64,000 bases of DNA from Lepisosteus oculatus (GCF_040954835.1 NC_090706.1:40867148-40931147), one strand, 5' to 3'; numbered from the stretch's first letter, positions 25,301-36,039 are shown. The notes: generated by a model from the sequence alone, not told the origin. Program-made: numbers and translations.

Positions 25301-27958
25301 AGCCTCGAATCTCACCAGGTTTATCGCAACGGTCTTCTCCCAGTCGTTCTCGTTGCCTATCCCTGCGTTGTTGCAGACAATATCCAGCCGCCCGAATCTC
25401 TCGAAGGTTTTGGCGAATGCGTCTGTGATCAGAAGAATGATCTGTTATTGCTGAAACAGCTGCCCAGTTCTGTACTTCACGTTCCTACTTGTCCCACCAC
25501 ATTCCTTATCTGGGAACCACAAGGAATCACAATAACTCAGCTAAAATGACAAAGTAAGCTAGCAAAACAAAATATAGTGTGTAATTCCGAAACAAGAACA
25601 CAACTATAAGCCCACAGAACACGTCAATCCTGAGTGGAGATACTCTACGCTCTAGTGTTACCTTGAGTATAGTATAATACATAACTCCTTCAGATGTGGT
25701 GAGGTGTACATAATGTTACCTGCTTATTCTTCACTATCTCGAGCAAAACTACCACAAGAGGAGCACCGAATCCTCCGCCCCACACAACATATCTCCCCTT
25801 CCATCATAACACCAACCTTTTGACTCAGCAGAACCTAGGAATGAAATTAAACTGAATTAAACGGAATTTATCTAAAGAAATGGGAATTCTGATGTGTGGC
25901 TTTTGTACAGGCTCAGCCGCGTTTGGTTTTGAAGGCGATCCAGTCCACCGGGTGCATTGCTCAGACACCCAGTTCATGCAGTGCAATTCAGAGATTTCGG
26001 CAAACTGTTTAACTTTGAGCTCTCCAACAGCAGCCCTTTCAAGACATTGACTCTGTTGAGTCATATCCGTCCGTATTTGTATCCAGCTCATCTCTCAGCG
26101 CACGCGGGAAGCAGGCAGGCCTGGTGAATCTAAGGAGAGCAGCGCACCTGTCAGCTGCTCTTCTGAAGACACATCGCAGGGCAGGAAGAGTGTGCTGTCG
26201 GCTCCATACTGCTCATCAAACCTTGCCTTCAGTTCACTTCCTGCTGTCTCATTTACATCCAGGAGAGCCACCTAAAACAGACAGGTATTAGTAGATGTGA
26301 TTAGACCGTTGGGTAAATCGTAGATTCCACGAGAATATTTTAAAGTAAAGTGGTCTTATTGTCACGATAGGGATCCCTCCTCTTAAAGGGCGCTCCGACC
26401 CTTTTGTATTTTAGCTTATTATGTGCACCTGCTCCCTGTTTTGCGTCTCCTTATTCAAGCCTGGTGCTCTCGCTACCCCTCGCTCAGTACTGGGAGATGG
26501 ACACCTGGAACCAACGGGTCCAGGAGAGACCTGGCGGCATAGGCTTCCTCACGGCGTCCTGACCGTCTGAGTCCGGGGCTCGGAGCGCCTGGCCTCGTTA
26601 CTGTTTTTATTCCCTGCCCCTGCACCGGATCCCGCTCCGGCCCGGTCTTGTTTTTGTCCTGGAGGGATCACCCAGCTCTGGACTCTTGGACTTCGCCCTG
26701 GGTGTCCCTTAGGATTCCCTTGGACTTGTTCGCCTGGAGCACGCACTTGTTGTTGTTTTTTTTCAGAAAATGATTTCTTTATGTACGAGAGAATGCATAA
26801 CTATTTGGGTTTTACGTTGCTGAAATAGATAAGAAAGTTAACCCCAGTGTCCTGGCTAAATTCCACTCTGGGCATGAACAATGGATGGCCTCTCTAAAGT
26901 TCATTTGTAAAGTTTCCTGTAATTCAACAGGTGCAACAGTTTTTCATGAAACTTCCTGGGCTGTTGGGAGTCGCCCAGGTGGGGCTGCACATTAGCGGGT
27001 GGGTACAGGGTAGGAACAGGGTGGGTACAGGGTAGGTAGAGGTGTTTATTGCTATATGTACAGTACATGTACATCTTATCCACACCGATCTCTCAGGACA
27101 GGCACAGTACAGCAGGCGACACAGTGTGACAAACAAGACCCCACAGTGTGGACAGTACATGATGAAGACGAAACAGTACATAAACAGTGACAGTATGTAC
27201 AGCTGACAAAACAACACGGACAGTCACGGGTTTAAGCGCCACAGTCGCGGTCCCGAGGTCCCACGCGAGAAAAAAAAAAGATAAACCCACTTGAATGTGA
27301 AACGAGGTGTCACTTTTTTTTTGTCAGTGAACAGATTGTTGTTGTCCGACTCGGAATCTGAACTCTGTGGATACAGCCCTGTTGGAAGAGGAAGTCCTAC
27401 TGTCGGTCTCGCCGGTTTTTAAAAGATGTAAAAAGGCGAAAACCCACGAGGCTGTAAAATATAAGTGGACTGAGACTGAAACATCTGGATTTTTTTTTTC
27501 AGCTTTAGGCTATGTTGCGCGGACATGATCCGAAGTCCTTAGCTGCCGGACGTTTAATAACATCACCATCATAATTACCGGATCAGATGGTACACGTACT
27601 TATCGCGCACAGATCTGCTATATTACAAGGGGGATGTGGTTAATTAACTGTACTTCTATCCAAGTGCTACACGCGGTGTAGTTTACAGCTAGTTTTAAAC
27701 AAATCCCAGCTGTCTTGTTCTGAGCGCAAATGACAGACCGAGGGCGGCCGCAGGTTTCCTGGCCGTTCGACTATTTTTGAAAACTTTTCAGACATTTTGT
27801 TTCGAGCGGTTTCTCTCTTTTTTTTCCCGTGATTTGCAGACATGAGCCCACGACCTTACCTTCGCCCCGTGCTGGAGCAGGATCTCGGCGAAGCCCCTGC
27901 CCAGCCCCTGAGCCGCGCCGGTGACGAGCGCCGCTTTCCCGGAGAGCGTCAGTGCCAT
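22213..27958 (-). CDS. hpgd: 15-hydroxyprostaglandin dehydrogenase-like SDR enzyme, 7 exons, 259 aa
   Basis: Seven minus-strand exons (27958-27860, 26271-26148, 25422-25316, 24947-24851, 24459-24383, 23887-23724, 22324-22213) join in phase through GT-AG introns into 780 nt including the stop. The family oxidises the 15-hydroxyl of prostaglandins and other hydroxy-lipids with NAD+ in the cytosol. Visible are the Rossmann motif TGAAQGLG (residues 13-20), Asp38 at the end of beta-2 (NAD rather than NADP), NNAG (92-95), the catalytic tetrad Asn109, Ser140, Tyr153 and Lys157, and CPGFVNT (184-190). Length is close to the 266 residues of human HPGD. The ATG at 27958 is the first in frame after a stop at 28043-28045. 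Compared with human HPGD as I recall it, substrate-contact Gln148 is Asn150 and Tyr217 is Leu219, so this may be a paralogue with another substrate; the symbol is therefore tentative, while the family is secure. Confidence 0.92.
22640..22730 (+). repeat. short dispersed repeat tail
   Basis: AAGTGGGCTGAACGGCTTCC then TCTCGTTTGCGACAATGTTC resembles a frequent fish repeat ending (ggctgaatggcctcctctcgttt). A reverse-orientation hint lies at 6558-6580. It is in hpgd-like intron 6. Confidence 0.45.
23276..23590 (+). repeat. family A repeat in hpgd-like intron 6
   Basis: Matches the family from CAGCTTCATCCAGTTCAGGG through GTGCAAACTCCACGCAGGCA to the tail CACTGCGCAGTCATGCTGCC. It contains a short CAGACA simple repeat at about 23353-23393. 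It lies antisense inside the hpgd-like intron between exons 6 and 7. Confidence 0.75.
23724..23887 (-). CDS. hpgd: hpgd-like exon 6 (PG motif and substrate lid)
   Basis: Encodes residues 169-222 plus two bases of codon 223. It carries the PG motif in CPGFVNT with lid residue Phe187, then a lid region that ends NLIGVLGMME, where the human aromatic pair YY is replaced by VL. Donor GTAAGT. Confidence 0.9.
24178..24290. repeat. family C copy in hpgd-like intron 5
   Basis: Shares GGGAGCTGCGTCAGCATG, the GTTGCGTTTTCTTCCTTCTC tract and ATAAACCTATCCCTTGTTTC with the right half of the element at 11330-11505, but the left hairpin arm is absent. Confidence 0.6.
24383..24459 (-). CDS. hpgd: hpgd-like exon 5 (YxxxK active site)
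   Basis: Encodes residues 143-168 with NPVYTGTKHGVVGFSRALA. Tyr153 and Lys157 are the catalytic pair. Asn150 stands where human HPGD has substrate-contacting Gln148. Donor GTATGT, phase 0. Confidence 0.93.
24851..24947 (-). CDS. hpgd: hpgd-like exon 4 (catalytic Ser)
   Basis: Encodes residues 111-142, RGTYLALQYM through IVNVASMA. Ser140 aligns with catalytic Ser138 of human HPGD; the preceding residue, Ser in human, is Ala here. Donor GTACGA, phase 1. Confidence 0.92.
25061..25120. repeat. 25-bp tandem repeat in hpgd-like intron 3
   Basis: Two exact 25-bp copies, 25061-25085 and 25086-25110, plus 10 bp of a third. Each holds the GC-rich GGGAGCCCCACCGGGGCGGG. Confidence 0.9.
25316..25422 (-). 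CDS. hpgd: hpgd-like exon 3 (NNAG motif and catalytic Asn)
   Basis: Encodes residues 75-110, including FGRLDIVCNNAG and WEKTVAINL, whose Asn109 is the first member of the catalytic tetrad. Donor GTGAGA, phase 0. Confidence 0.93.
26148..26271 (-). CDS. hpgd: hpgd-like exon 2
   Basis: Encodes residues 34-74, beginning VALLDVNE, where Asp38 should bind the adenosine ribose of NAD. The segment LFLPCDVSSEEQL matches the conserved CDV strand of the family. Donor GTGCGC, phase 1. Confidence 0.92.
26815..27045 (+). repeat. family B repeat fragment with short tandem array, hpgd-like intron 1
   Basis: TTAACCCCAGTGTCCTGGC and AAATTCCACTCTGGGCATGA lead to TCGCCCAGGTGGGGCTGCAC, the same order as in family B. 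At about 26998-27042 there are tandem GGGTACAGGGTAGG units. Confidence 0.6.
27860..27958 (-). CDS. hpgd: hpgd-like exon 1 (start codon, NAD-binding loop)
   Basis: Encodes residues 1-33, from the ATG through the TGAAQGLG nucleotide-binding loop. It ends in AAG followed by the donor GTAAGG, phase 0. The open frame extends 28 codons upstream without an ATG before an in-frame TAA, which fixes the start. Confidence 0.93.
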
Positions 27959-28110
27959 TTGCGAAGGAGGAGCCGGACTCTGTCCCGGTCCTGGCAGGTC
28001 GGGGTACAGCCTCCACAAGAGGAATTGAGGCAATAAGTACAATTAAGTAATAAATGCAGGGAGAGAGATAAGGCGCGACGCCCTGACGCACTGAGGAAAA
28101 CAGCAAGTTT
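27959..28110 (-). promoter_or_regulatory. probable 5'UTR/proximal promoter of the hpgd-like gene
   Basis: About 150 bp immediately upstream of the hpgd-like ATG. It contains a GC-rich leader next to the start codon, an in-frame stop at 28043-28045, and farther up a CTTATCT motif (a GATA-factor site in reverse) beside a CpG-rich segment. There is no clear TATA box. Promoter identity is inferred from position only. Confidence 0.35.
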
Positions 28111-29189
28111 TACACACATTTTTACCTCTGTCCAGACATGGTTAATACACACCCTGCGACCACCTCCTAGATAGAAGATTAAGTCATTAATGTAGGTCGT
28201 TAAAGTGCGACCTTAGGTTGGCTAATGTTATCTTGTTTCCAGAAAAAAAGATGTCGCTGTAGACGTCAGTACCAGGTAAGGTAACCAAAACAGACCTTAT
28301 ACATACCTTAAGACGACAGCACAGCGCACCAACGCACGGAAATCAAGTCTTCGGAAAGCCCGAGAGCGCAGTTCTTATACCCCAAGGAAGCACACATGCG
28401 CAATGCGGATCAACCACGTCCTGTATCGTGTTGCTGATGTTGTCCCGGGCGGTATGGTCGGGGACGGGGCAGAAGCTGTTTTAAAATGGTCTGAAGCGTG
28501 ACGGTGTGAAGACTGGGTGGTGCGACTCACATGTCTAATGGCCGTCTGCATCCCCAGACCTCCATCAGCCAGGAGCCACAATCACGACTCGTAGCTCATG
28601 ACCGGAGTCTGAGATTCACTTTTCAGCACCACCTCCGAGTGTAGGATGAGACGGATCACAATGTCCTTACCTCTCTGGGGCTAAGGTCGAGCGACGAGCG
28701 GGGGAGAGGGGGGCAGAGGCGAAGCGCCGTGTTGCAGACGTTGCAAAAGATTGATTTCGGTTTCCCTCCCACACACGTACCTCACACATACACGTGTGTC
28801 AACAGTTTAACTTCTTCAGATAGTCAAGAGGCCACACACCTTCTCTGGTGACAGGACAAGCGAATTCATTCTGAGTTCCTGATATTCACAAGTAGTGTTT
28901 TTTACACCCTTTTTTTCGGACGGGCTGAAAAGTATATTGATATCGTGTAGGTAATGGCGCACTTCCACCACTAGATGGGGACACGGCGCTGTGAGGACAT
29001 ACACATGAATTCATAGCGGACGAGGAATTGGAGGAGGTATTGGCATAGTCCCTCTTCACATTACCAATTTATATATATAACTAATTCAATAACTCAATCT
29101 GACCTTCCCACAGTTCAGAAAAGCTGGAGCATTTCAATTGGTTCAGCTGTTTCTCTCTCCTCCCCCTGATCTGCACCTACAGTGGGGGC

Positions 29190-29484
29190 CACTGGTGCAG
29201 AATGACCACTGTGTGTCTCCCATGTGGGGCTGGTGGTGCAGAATGATCCCTGTGTGTCTCCCACGTGGGGCTGGTGGTGCAGAATGATCCCTGTGTGTCT
29301 CCCAGGTGGGGCTGCTGGTGCAGAATGGCCCCTGTGTGTCTCCCAGGTGGGGCTGGTGGTGCAGAATGATCACTGTGTGTCTCCCACGTGGGGCTGGTGG
29401 TGCAGAATGATCACTGTGTGTCTCCCAGGTGGGGCTGCTGGTTCAGAATGATCACTGTGTGTCTCCCAGGTGGGGCAGCACTTC
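29190..29484 (+). repeat. 41-bp minisatellite, about 7 units, inside a family B copy
   Basis: GCAGAATG recurs at 29197, 29238, 29279, 29320, 29361 and 29402, with TCAGAATG at 29443, an exact 41-bp period. Each unit contains GTGTGTCTCCCAGGTGGGGC, which is the centre of repeat family B, and a family B-like 3' end follows (to about 29560). The array seems to have arisen inside the mobile repeat. Confidence 0.9.
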
Positions 29485-30055
29485 AGTAATAGATGAAGTG
29501 GGTCATCTCCTGTATGAAATACACTTTGGGATCTTGTTGGATGCAAAGTGCTGCATAAAAACAGGGGAATATTTTGTTATATAAAGTACTGACTATAAAT
29601 GTGCTGCTGTGGCAAGCTTTCTATGAATTTGAAATTGGTCAGTCTAGTATTGGCAGCAGGAGGTTATCAAGAGAAGAGGAGGCTCACTTTGCGAGTGAGT
29701 GTGCCTGCCTGTGTGTCTCTGTCCTCTGTGTCACTCAGACCCCACCCAGTCTGCAGCAGCAGAGATGCAGTGAGGAGTGATAGCTGGCCAGTGGCTGTGA
29801 GCTGGTGATTACTGTTCCGAGGAACAGCCCAGCAAGTCCTGCCAGCTGTTTCTCTCCCTCCTCTTAGAGATAAGCAAATAGAATAACAAAGTCGAGGGAC
29901 ACTAGAAACATCTATACATCTGCTTGTGTGCAAATTTTCCTTTTGGTCTGCATGAGATCGATACTGGATTCCTAAACATACAGATGTCACCTGTCTCTAT
30001 TTTATAATATATGCTATATATACATGACATGAATACACATAGACAGATTATATAT

Positions 30056-30290
30056 TGTAACGCTTACGGCCGACAGGCACTGTGTAAGAGCCGGCGTACC
30101 AGAGCAGGTGACGTCACCGCCCTTCCCTGTGATAGCAGGACCACAGCTACTGGGCTGTAGGGAGATCTCTCTTTGGCTCACCGGGCTGGGTCGCTGCAGA
30201 GAGACGCGGGAGTCCTGGGTTCGAGCCCCTGACGGTGGGGGGCCGACCTAATGCGGCAAGGGCGCCCGCCTGAGCCCCCGTTGCGTTACA
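30056..30290. mobile_element. 235-bp element with 8-bp inverted termini and tRNA-like core
   Basis: It begins TGTAACGC and ends GCGTTACA, perfect 8-bp inverted termini, and is flanked on both sides by ATAT, a possible 4-bp target duplication. Inside are TGGCTCACCGGG, close to a pol III A box, and GGTTCGAGCCC, a near-perfect B box. It could be a MITE, a solo LTR (TG...CA ends) or a tRNA-derived element. Confidence 0.6.
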
Positions 30291-32409
30291 ATATACTCAT
30301 ATAACTGAAGATAGAAAATCCTTCTCAGCCCATTCCAGTTCAGTTTGGTTGTCTCTGCCTGTTGGTGGTGAGCCAGTGAAGTCAGCTCCCTACATACCAG
30401 GCAAGAACGAGCACGTTTCTAAGATTTCTGCACTGTGCAGAGAGGGAGGGTCAGGGCTGTGACAGGAAGGCCCTTCCTCCTGAAATGTGACACGAAAGCA
30501 GGTTGTGCTCCTTCAAGGCGTTGCTCAGCCTTTAGGGAAGATCTGGTCCATGCGGAAACACAGCGAACAGCAGTGTAGGTGAGTGTGATACAGGAAGGCT
30601 GATCTGGAATGCAGGAATCACTTCCCGGCTGTTGTGGGTAAACCAGGCAGCTCCAGATACTCGACTTCGACTTGCTGTCGAATATTGGCTTGTTACTGTT
30701 GTTGGGTTTTACTGCAGCTATTCGGGAGCTGTACCACACTTATCTAAAAGGAAATACTTCATTGCTAAAGGACTAATAACATATTTACAGAAGTGGAGGT
30801 TTTTCAGGTAATAATAATAAGATGAAACTTCATTTCAGATACAGTCTTTAAAGAGTAGCATAAGCACATATAAGAGACACAAGTGGTTACAAGGTCCTTA
30901 GAAAGTGCAGCAGACACAGACGCCAATGACATAAAAGCCTTTCTGAACAGAATGGTTCTGAGTTGAGATTTAAATGCACTCAGCATAGGTGACTCCCTGA
31001 TATCCTTGGGGATAAAATAAGGGCGGTTGCCCATGTTGTACACAATGAAAGGAAGGAAGTGCAAGCATTGCCCTGCACACCCACTGAGACAGTCGTCCAC
31101 AGCTACAAGCTCCGAAGTGACATACAGGAGGCTCAGCACTGATTGGAGGAGCAATGCTGATGTCATCACAAGTCATTATGGGGCATAGCTGGGAAATTGC
31201 AGGGACTAGTATTGCAGTAGTAAACTTTGGTCCTACCACAAGTGGGGCAGACCCCACCGCGTGCTGCCTCCTGGAGATTCCCGGTCTCTGGGGCTGCCGG
31301 AGTGACCAGACGAATACTGGGAATGTCTGGATCATTGAGCCCAGCCTGCTCCCAGAAGAGTCTCCACTGCTTGATCCACTTGGGCCAAAAAATAACCTAC
31401 CCAAGTGATGCATCTTAATACAATACAAGTCCCACAGCCCATTTCAGCTGCTGCTGACACTGGCAGCCCATGTGTTTATCCCCCTAGCATGTAAAACGAA
31501 CTGGGATCATTCAGAGACTGCACGTTGACTCAAAAAGGGAACCAGGCCTACGTCTGTGTAGTGCTTATGCACGTTGGAGATTTGAGCCTAACTGATTTGT
31601 TTCTTGTCTTGTACAACATCCATCGGAAAGTGGTGGTATGAATTTGGGAAAAGAACGTGGGCATTATAAATGAGCGGAGCTCCAAGCAGCTTGATTGACT
31701 GCCAGTAAACTAATGATCCACTTAATCGGCCTGCGATTCTGAGTGTAGTGTGTGCTTGTCCCTCGTTCCCCATGAATCCCCTCTGGTGTAGCTCTGACTC
31801 CAGAATCATTCATATGAGTGTGAGGGGGCAACCAGGGGGGGCGCTGGCCTGGGGACCCCCAGGTGAGAGGGGCAGGCTCCTTGTGGCTGTGCCTGTGGGG
31901 GGGGGGGGACAGGAGACCGGCCCCTGTATCGGATGTGTCCTTTTTCACCGGTCGGGACTCAGCTGTGTGAAACCCTGTGGAGGGGCTTTCTTCCTGGACG
32001 GTATCTGGTGCTTCGCAAACAACAAAGAAACCGCCGCCGACAAAGCCTGGGTGGTACAGCTCTGCATATCCGCCAGTATTTGCGCGGTTATTCCTGAACT
32101 CCCAGCCGCCGGAACAGGCGCCCCTCCGGTCTCTGTCTCTCTCTGTCAGGGTGGCCAGCAGCTCCGAGGCTCCGCTGCAGCCTGGTGCTTACTGTGCACA
32201 TCCCACGTGTGGGATCTGCTGACCAGCTGCTGACTGCGAGTTTTGTCCCCTGTCTCCTGCACTTATTCAACTGGCGATTGCATTACTAAAGGGCTCCAGC
32301 GGGGTGGACAATGCCAAAGAGCTTTACATGGCACTGATGTCATTGTGCACAAAGAAAGGGATTCTGCAGCTAGTCGGGGTATCAGAGTATTTACCCCTGT
32401 GCAACAACA

Positions 32410-32475
32410 GGGGCTACAGAAAAGGCCGTGTGTGTGTGTGTGTCTGTGTGTGTGTGTACTCGTGCACATTTGTGT
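32410..32475 (+). repeat. TG/CA microsatellite
   Basis: An interrupted run of GT dinucleotides, GTGTGTGTGTGTGTCTGTGT and onward; simple sequence only. Confidence 0.85.
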
Positions 32476-33728
32476 GCATATGAGCACCTCTTCGTGTGTC
32501 TGCTTTGGAGCAAAGTTATTTCAGAATGGCTGGGGCTGCCATGGTGGAAATTCGTCGGACATTCGGAGCTGTTCAACCTGTAGGGATCGCGTTTTCTTGT
32601 TTTCTTGAAATGCACTATCACGGTAGACGAAGAAAAGGGTCAGGGAATTCCCCCGTGTGTCAGTGACTGGGTCGGCATCACCCTGCGTCTTCACTGTGCT
32701 GCTGATTGCTTCGCGGGGGTAAAGAACAGCACCCTGGGGCGGACATGCAGGGGGTGCGCAGCTGTTGTCGGACAGAGTGGGCTTCGCCCTCGGTCACAGC
32801 CCCTGTGTGCGCATGGCCAGCCCCTGTAAGCTCTGATGTGTTTAACTGTGCTGTGTAAATATACTGCACCCTGAGAGATGAGACCAAGAGACCAGGTGAC
32901 CACGTAGATCAGGCGACCAAGATCTAAAATAAACTCTCCACCAAATGGGAGTGCTATAGCTGGAGATTTGGAAAATACCCTTTTAAAATTTCGCACCTGG
33001 TTTTCACATTCAGTTGTCTGTGGTTTTTAAGTTCGGTCACAGCTTACGTTCAGCCACCGTTTATCTTTCACCACCCTGCTCGTCCTGAAAGCTGTAATCA
33101 GCAGTGAGACAGACATCTTCGTCCCCTTATCTGGCGCAGCTACAGCGGCTCACAGGCATGAGCTCCACTGCGCATTGTGTACAGGCCTGTTGGATGGGAC
33201 AGGAGTCTCTTGTTAGAGGCTGAAAGGGTAGACAGGCAGCTGCAAGAGCAGCTCGAGGGAACCATGGACAGTTCCCTTGTGGAGGTGGACGTCTTCAACA
33301 GTTGGGTGGACACCATGGAGGCAGAAGGACAGAAAACCGAGACAGATGAAGCGGACAACGGAACGTCCTCTCAGCCTACGACAAAGTGTCCTTGCAAGGC
33401 TGTCTATTCCAGCTGAGCCTATTTCACGCTTACAAAGCACAGAGCCCGAGCGCGTTAAAACCACAGGAGTGCTGGAAACTCCTTCCCTACTGCCCCACAA
33501 CACTTTCACACGTGTGGTATAAGCTAAGCCTGCTACCTGAGGAAATAAATCTGGCACTCCATGAAGCGCTAGGCCTGACTACAAGGTCCCTTCGTGTTTG
33601 TGTTTGCTCCATTTTGTGCTCAGTGTTGTGCTGCACACACATCAGCTCTGTGCACTAAGGAAAAGCTGTTCACTTTGTTTTAATAAAGCCTCCTTTTCTG
33701 TGATACCATTCTTTCAATCATTAGCAAT

Positions 33729-33985
33729 GTCCATCCATTTTCTATCTGTTTTATCCAATTCAGAGTCACAGGGCAGTCAGAGTCCACTCAGGCAAGCAAC
33801 AGGCACAAGGCGGGTTCTACCCTGGACGGGATGTCTGGGTAGATGGATGGGTTAATGGATCACTGGGCACACACAGACACACACTCACACCAGGGACAGT
33901 TTCCCAGAACCCAGTTAAACTACCAATATGTAGTTTTTGATCTACAAACTCCACACAGACAGCACCCCAGGTCCAGAATTGAGCC
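33729..33985 (+). repeat. family A repeat
   Basis: Starts TCCATCCATTTTCTATCTG and TTATCCAATTCAGAGTCACA, continues CTGGACGGGATGTCTGG, CACTCACACCAGGGACAGTT and ACAAACTCCACACAGACAGC. It is one of the best-preserved heads of the family in the window. Confidence 0.7.
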
Positions 33986-35089
33986 GAGGCTGGGTCAGTC
34001 CCGAGCAGAAAGGTCAGGGCCCGTCTGACCCCGATCAGCCCCGCCCAGCTCCGGCGGCCCACAGCCAGCTCGAGAGTGCGCTGTCTCGGAGCCGCACGCT
34101 CGCACAGCAGGGTGTAGGAGGAGTGGAGAAGAGAGCAAGGAGGGTTCTGATTGTTCCACTGGGCCTGGGCTCACCCAGCCAGTGCTGACACCAGCTCCGA
34201 TCCTACCAGATTTATTCACCTGTGGGACGGCGTGTCAGGTCCCATGGATCAGGGGTGTCTTCCATGCTGGAGCTCCACTGGCCTTTAGGACAGATGAGCA
34301 GGGGGCTCCAGCGCTGCTGGTTCACACCCCGCAGGGTCGGGGACTGTCTGCAGGGTCGCAGCACTGGGACACAGGGAGACCCTCCCAGTTCAATGAGCTC
34401 AACTGTCCAATGTATTTACCTCTCAGCGGAAAACAGATGGGAGAATTCGGCCGTAAGTATATAAGAACTCGATGCCCATCGTATTCCTACATCTCTTTCT
34501 TTATTCACTGCAAAAAAAAAACTGTTTACAGCCCCGAAAAGGATAAATAACGGAGCCGTTATGAAAACAGCAGGCGAGTGGCAGCTGACTCAGCACGTTT
34601 CTCTGTCGGGACACAAACACGGAGTCCGACAGGCATGTCCGAGCCGAGGACCCGCCGCTTCTCTGCACACACGACTCCAAACCCTTCTCCCGCTGTCATG
34701 CCGGGAGCCCCAGGAATGTGCCTTGGGGAAATGTTTTTTTATGGTATTTATGGTCAGATATGTGTTCTGGTATCAGGGAGGCGTATCATTCAAAGAGACG
34801 GAAGAACCGCTGTAACTTTGCTTTTCGCGGATCTGATGAGATGAGGTTACCGTGCACTCCACTCCGGAGGGGTTTTTTTCTTGGTGCATATTAATATTTG
34901 TGGTTTAAGCTAATATTAAACATTATAAATAACAAATTAAGTAGTTGTGCCTCTGTAATTCGGTGGGGTTTCCTTTAGCTTGCTGTGAATCCGGCTAATT
35001 CATTATCATTCCTGCAGATGACCAGAGCGCTAATTTAATCTAAAAACTTTTTAAATGAATCTTATTAATTTACTGGGTTTACATTGTGC

Positions 35090-35335
35090 AATGACAGCGG
35101 TGGTTGGCTCACATGAACCGGAGGGCGGAGACGTCGCCCGGAACCGGAAGCGGAAGTTCCTCTTCGCCTGCAGTTCCCTGCTCCGCCTCGCGGCGGTGCG
35201 CAGCGTGCAGGAAGAGGAGACAGCCTTGCTTCCTGGACTCCGCACAGGCTGCTGCCCGTGTCCCTCAAGCATGGCCGGGGGCAGCTTAGGGACCATCTGC
35301 AAATACCGCACGGTGCACTCGGAGTCTTAAGCAGG
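35090..35335 (+). promoter_or_regulatory. CpG/ETS-rich patch with a 19-codon ATG frame
   Basis: CGCCCGGAACCGGAAGCGGA gives two overlapping ETS-type CCGGAAG sites in a short CpG-rich block, typical of constitutive promoters, 1.1 kb upstream of the larp1 ATG on the same strand. Downstream, an ATG at 35271 opens a 19-residue frame (MAGGSLGTICKYR...) that stops at TAA. It might be an alternative larp1 promoter, an unrelated transcript or chance. Confidence 0.3.
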
Positions 35336-35589
35336 TTTTCTGACATGCAGACTATCAACGCTGCAGTACAGCAGCTAGGGCAAGAATTAATAATGGCCCC
35401 ATGGAACATGTCTGGACACCCACCGGACCCTGGCAGCAGCCCCCTCTCCTGTCTCCCCATCCTGTGGCCGCTGCAATGTGTGTTTTAGACCAAAACGCTG
35501 TGGTTAAATCCAGTCCCACGCGTCACCGCATTTGATCAAACTGGCAGATGGACAGGCGCTGCTTTGCTCTCGTCAGGGCCTGGCCAGCA

Positions 35590-35850
35590 CAGGGACCGGA
35601 GACCCGTGAGGAAAACCAGCTTGCATCTGTCCTGGCGGGGTGGGTGTGCTGGTGGACCAGTAGGAGGTGCTCTGCCCCCATATCGTGGCCAGGGACCCTG
35701 TGCTGTTGGGGTGCTGTCCCGGGGATGAGATGCGAAACTGAGTACAGATCCAGAGGCAGATTCTCACTTTTCCACCTGATCCTCTGTGCAGCGTCAAAAC
35801 TAACAAGGTGGAGTTCTTCCAGCCCGTTAGTGGAGGACATTCCCTTAAAT
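35590..35850 (+). repeat. family B 5' fragment and linked repeat
   Basis: GCTGTCCCGGGGATGAGATG and CGAAACTGAG resemble the 5' part of family B. Downstream, AACAAGGTGGAGTTCTTCC and GTTAGTGGAGGACATTCCCT match, in diverged form, the unit repeated at 57683-57812 in larp1 intron 15. The overlapping minus-strand open frames of 145-160 codons in this interval are therefore repeat-derived. Confidence 0.5.
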
Positions 35851-36039
35851 GGACATTTAAAAAAATGTGAAATGTGTTTAAACTCATTAGGAATACAATT
35901 GCATCTGGAACCGTATGAAAGCACATTTTCAGAGTTCCTATGACTTTTTTGTTTTGAACAGCCCGAGAACACCAAGCGTGTTTCACACCGCAAAGGAAAA
36001 AACAAAACAAACTGCTTTAGAAACAGTGGGCTTTCGACT

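Larger units (their letters stand above)
28111..36039. other. intergenic block between the hpgd-like gene and larp1
   Basis: Repeat-rich spacer holding the 41-bp minisatellite, the 235-bp inverted-terminus element, a TG microsatellite, family A and B copies and the ETS/CpG patch. 30.8-31.4 kb and 31.9-32.3 kb have longish frames that I cannot assign. 33159-33416 has an 86-codon acidic frame, treated under findings. Confidence 0.5.

Noticed and set aside
27959-28042. Longer N-terminus for the HPGD-like protein
   Set aside because: The in-frame extension has no ATG before the upstream stop and does not resemble the family.
29143-29484. Possible CRISPR-like regular array
   Set aside because: The 41-bp units are contiguous without distinct spacers and the genome is eukaryotic; it is a minisatellite.
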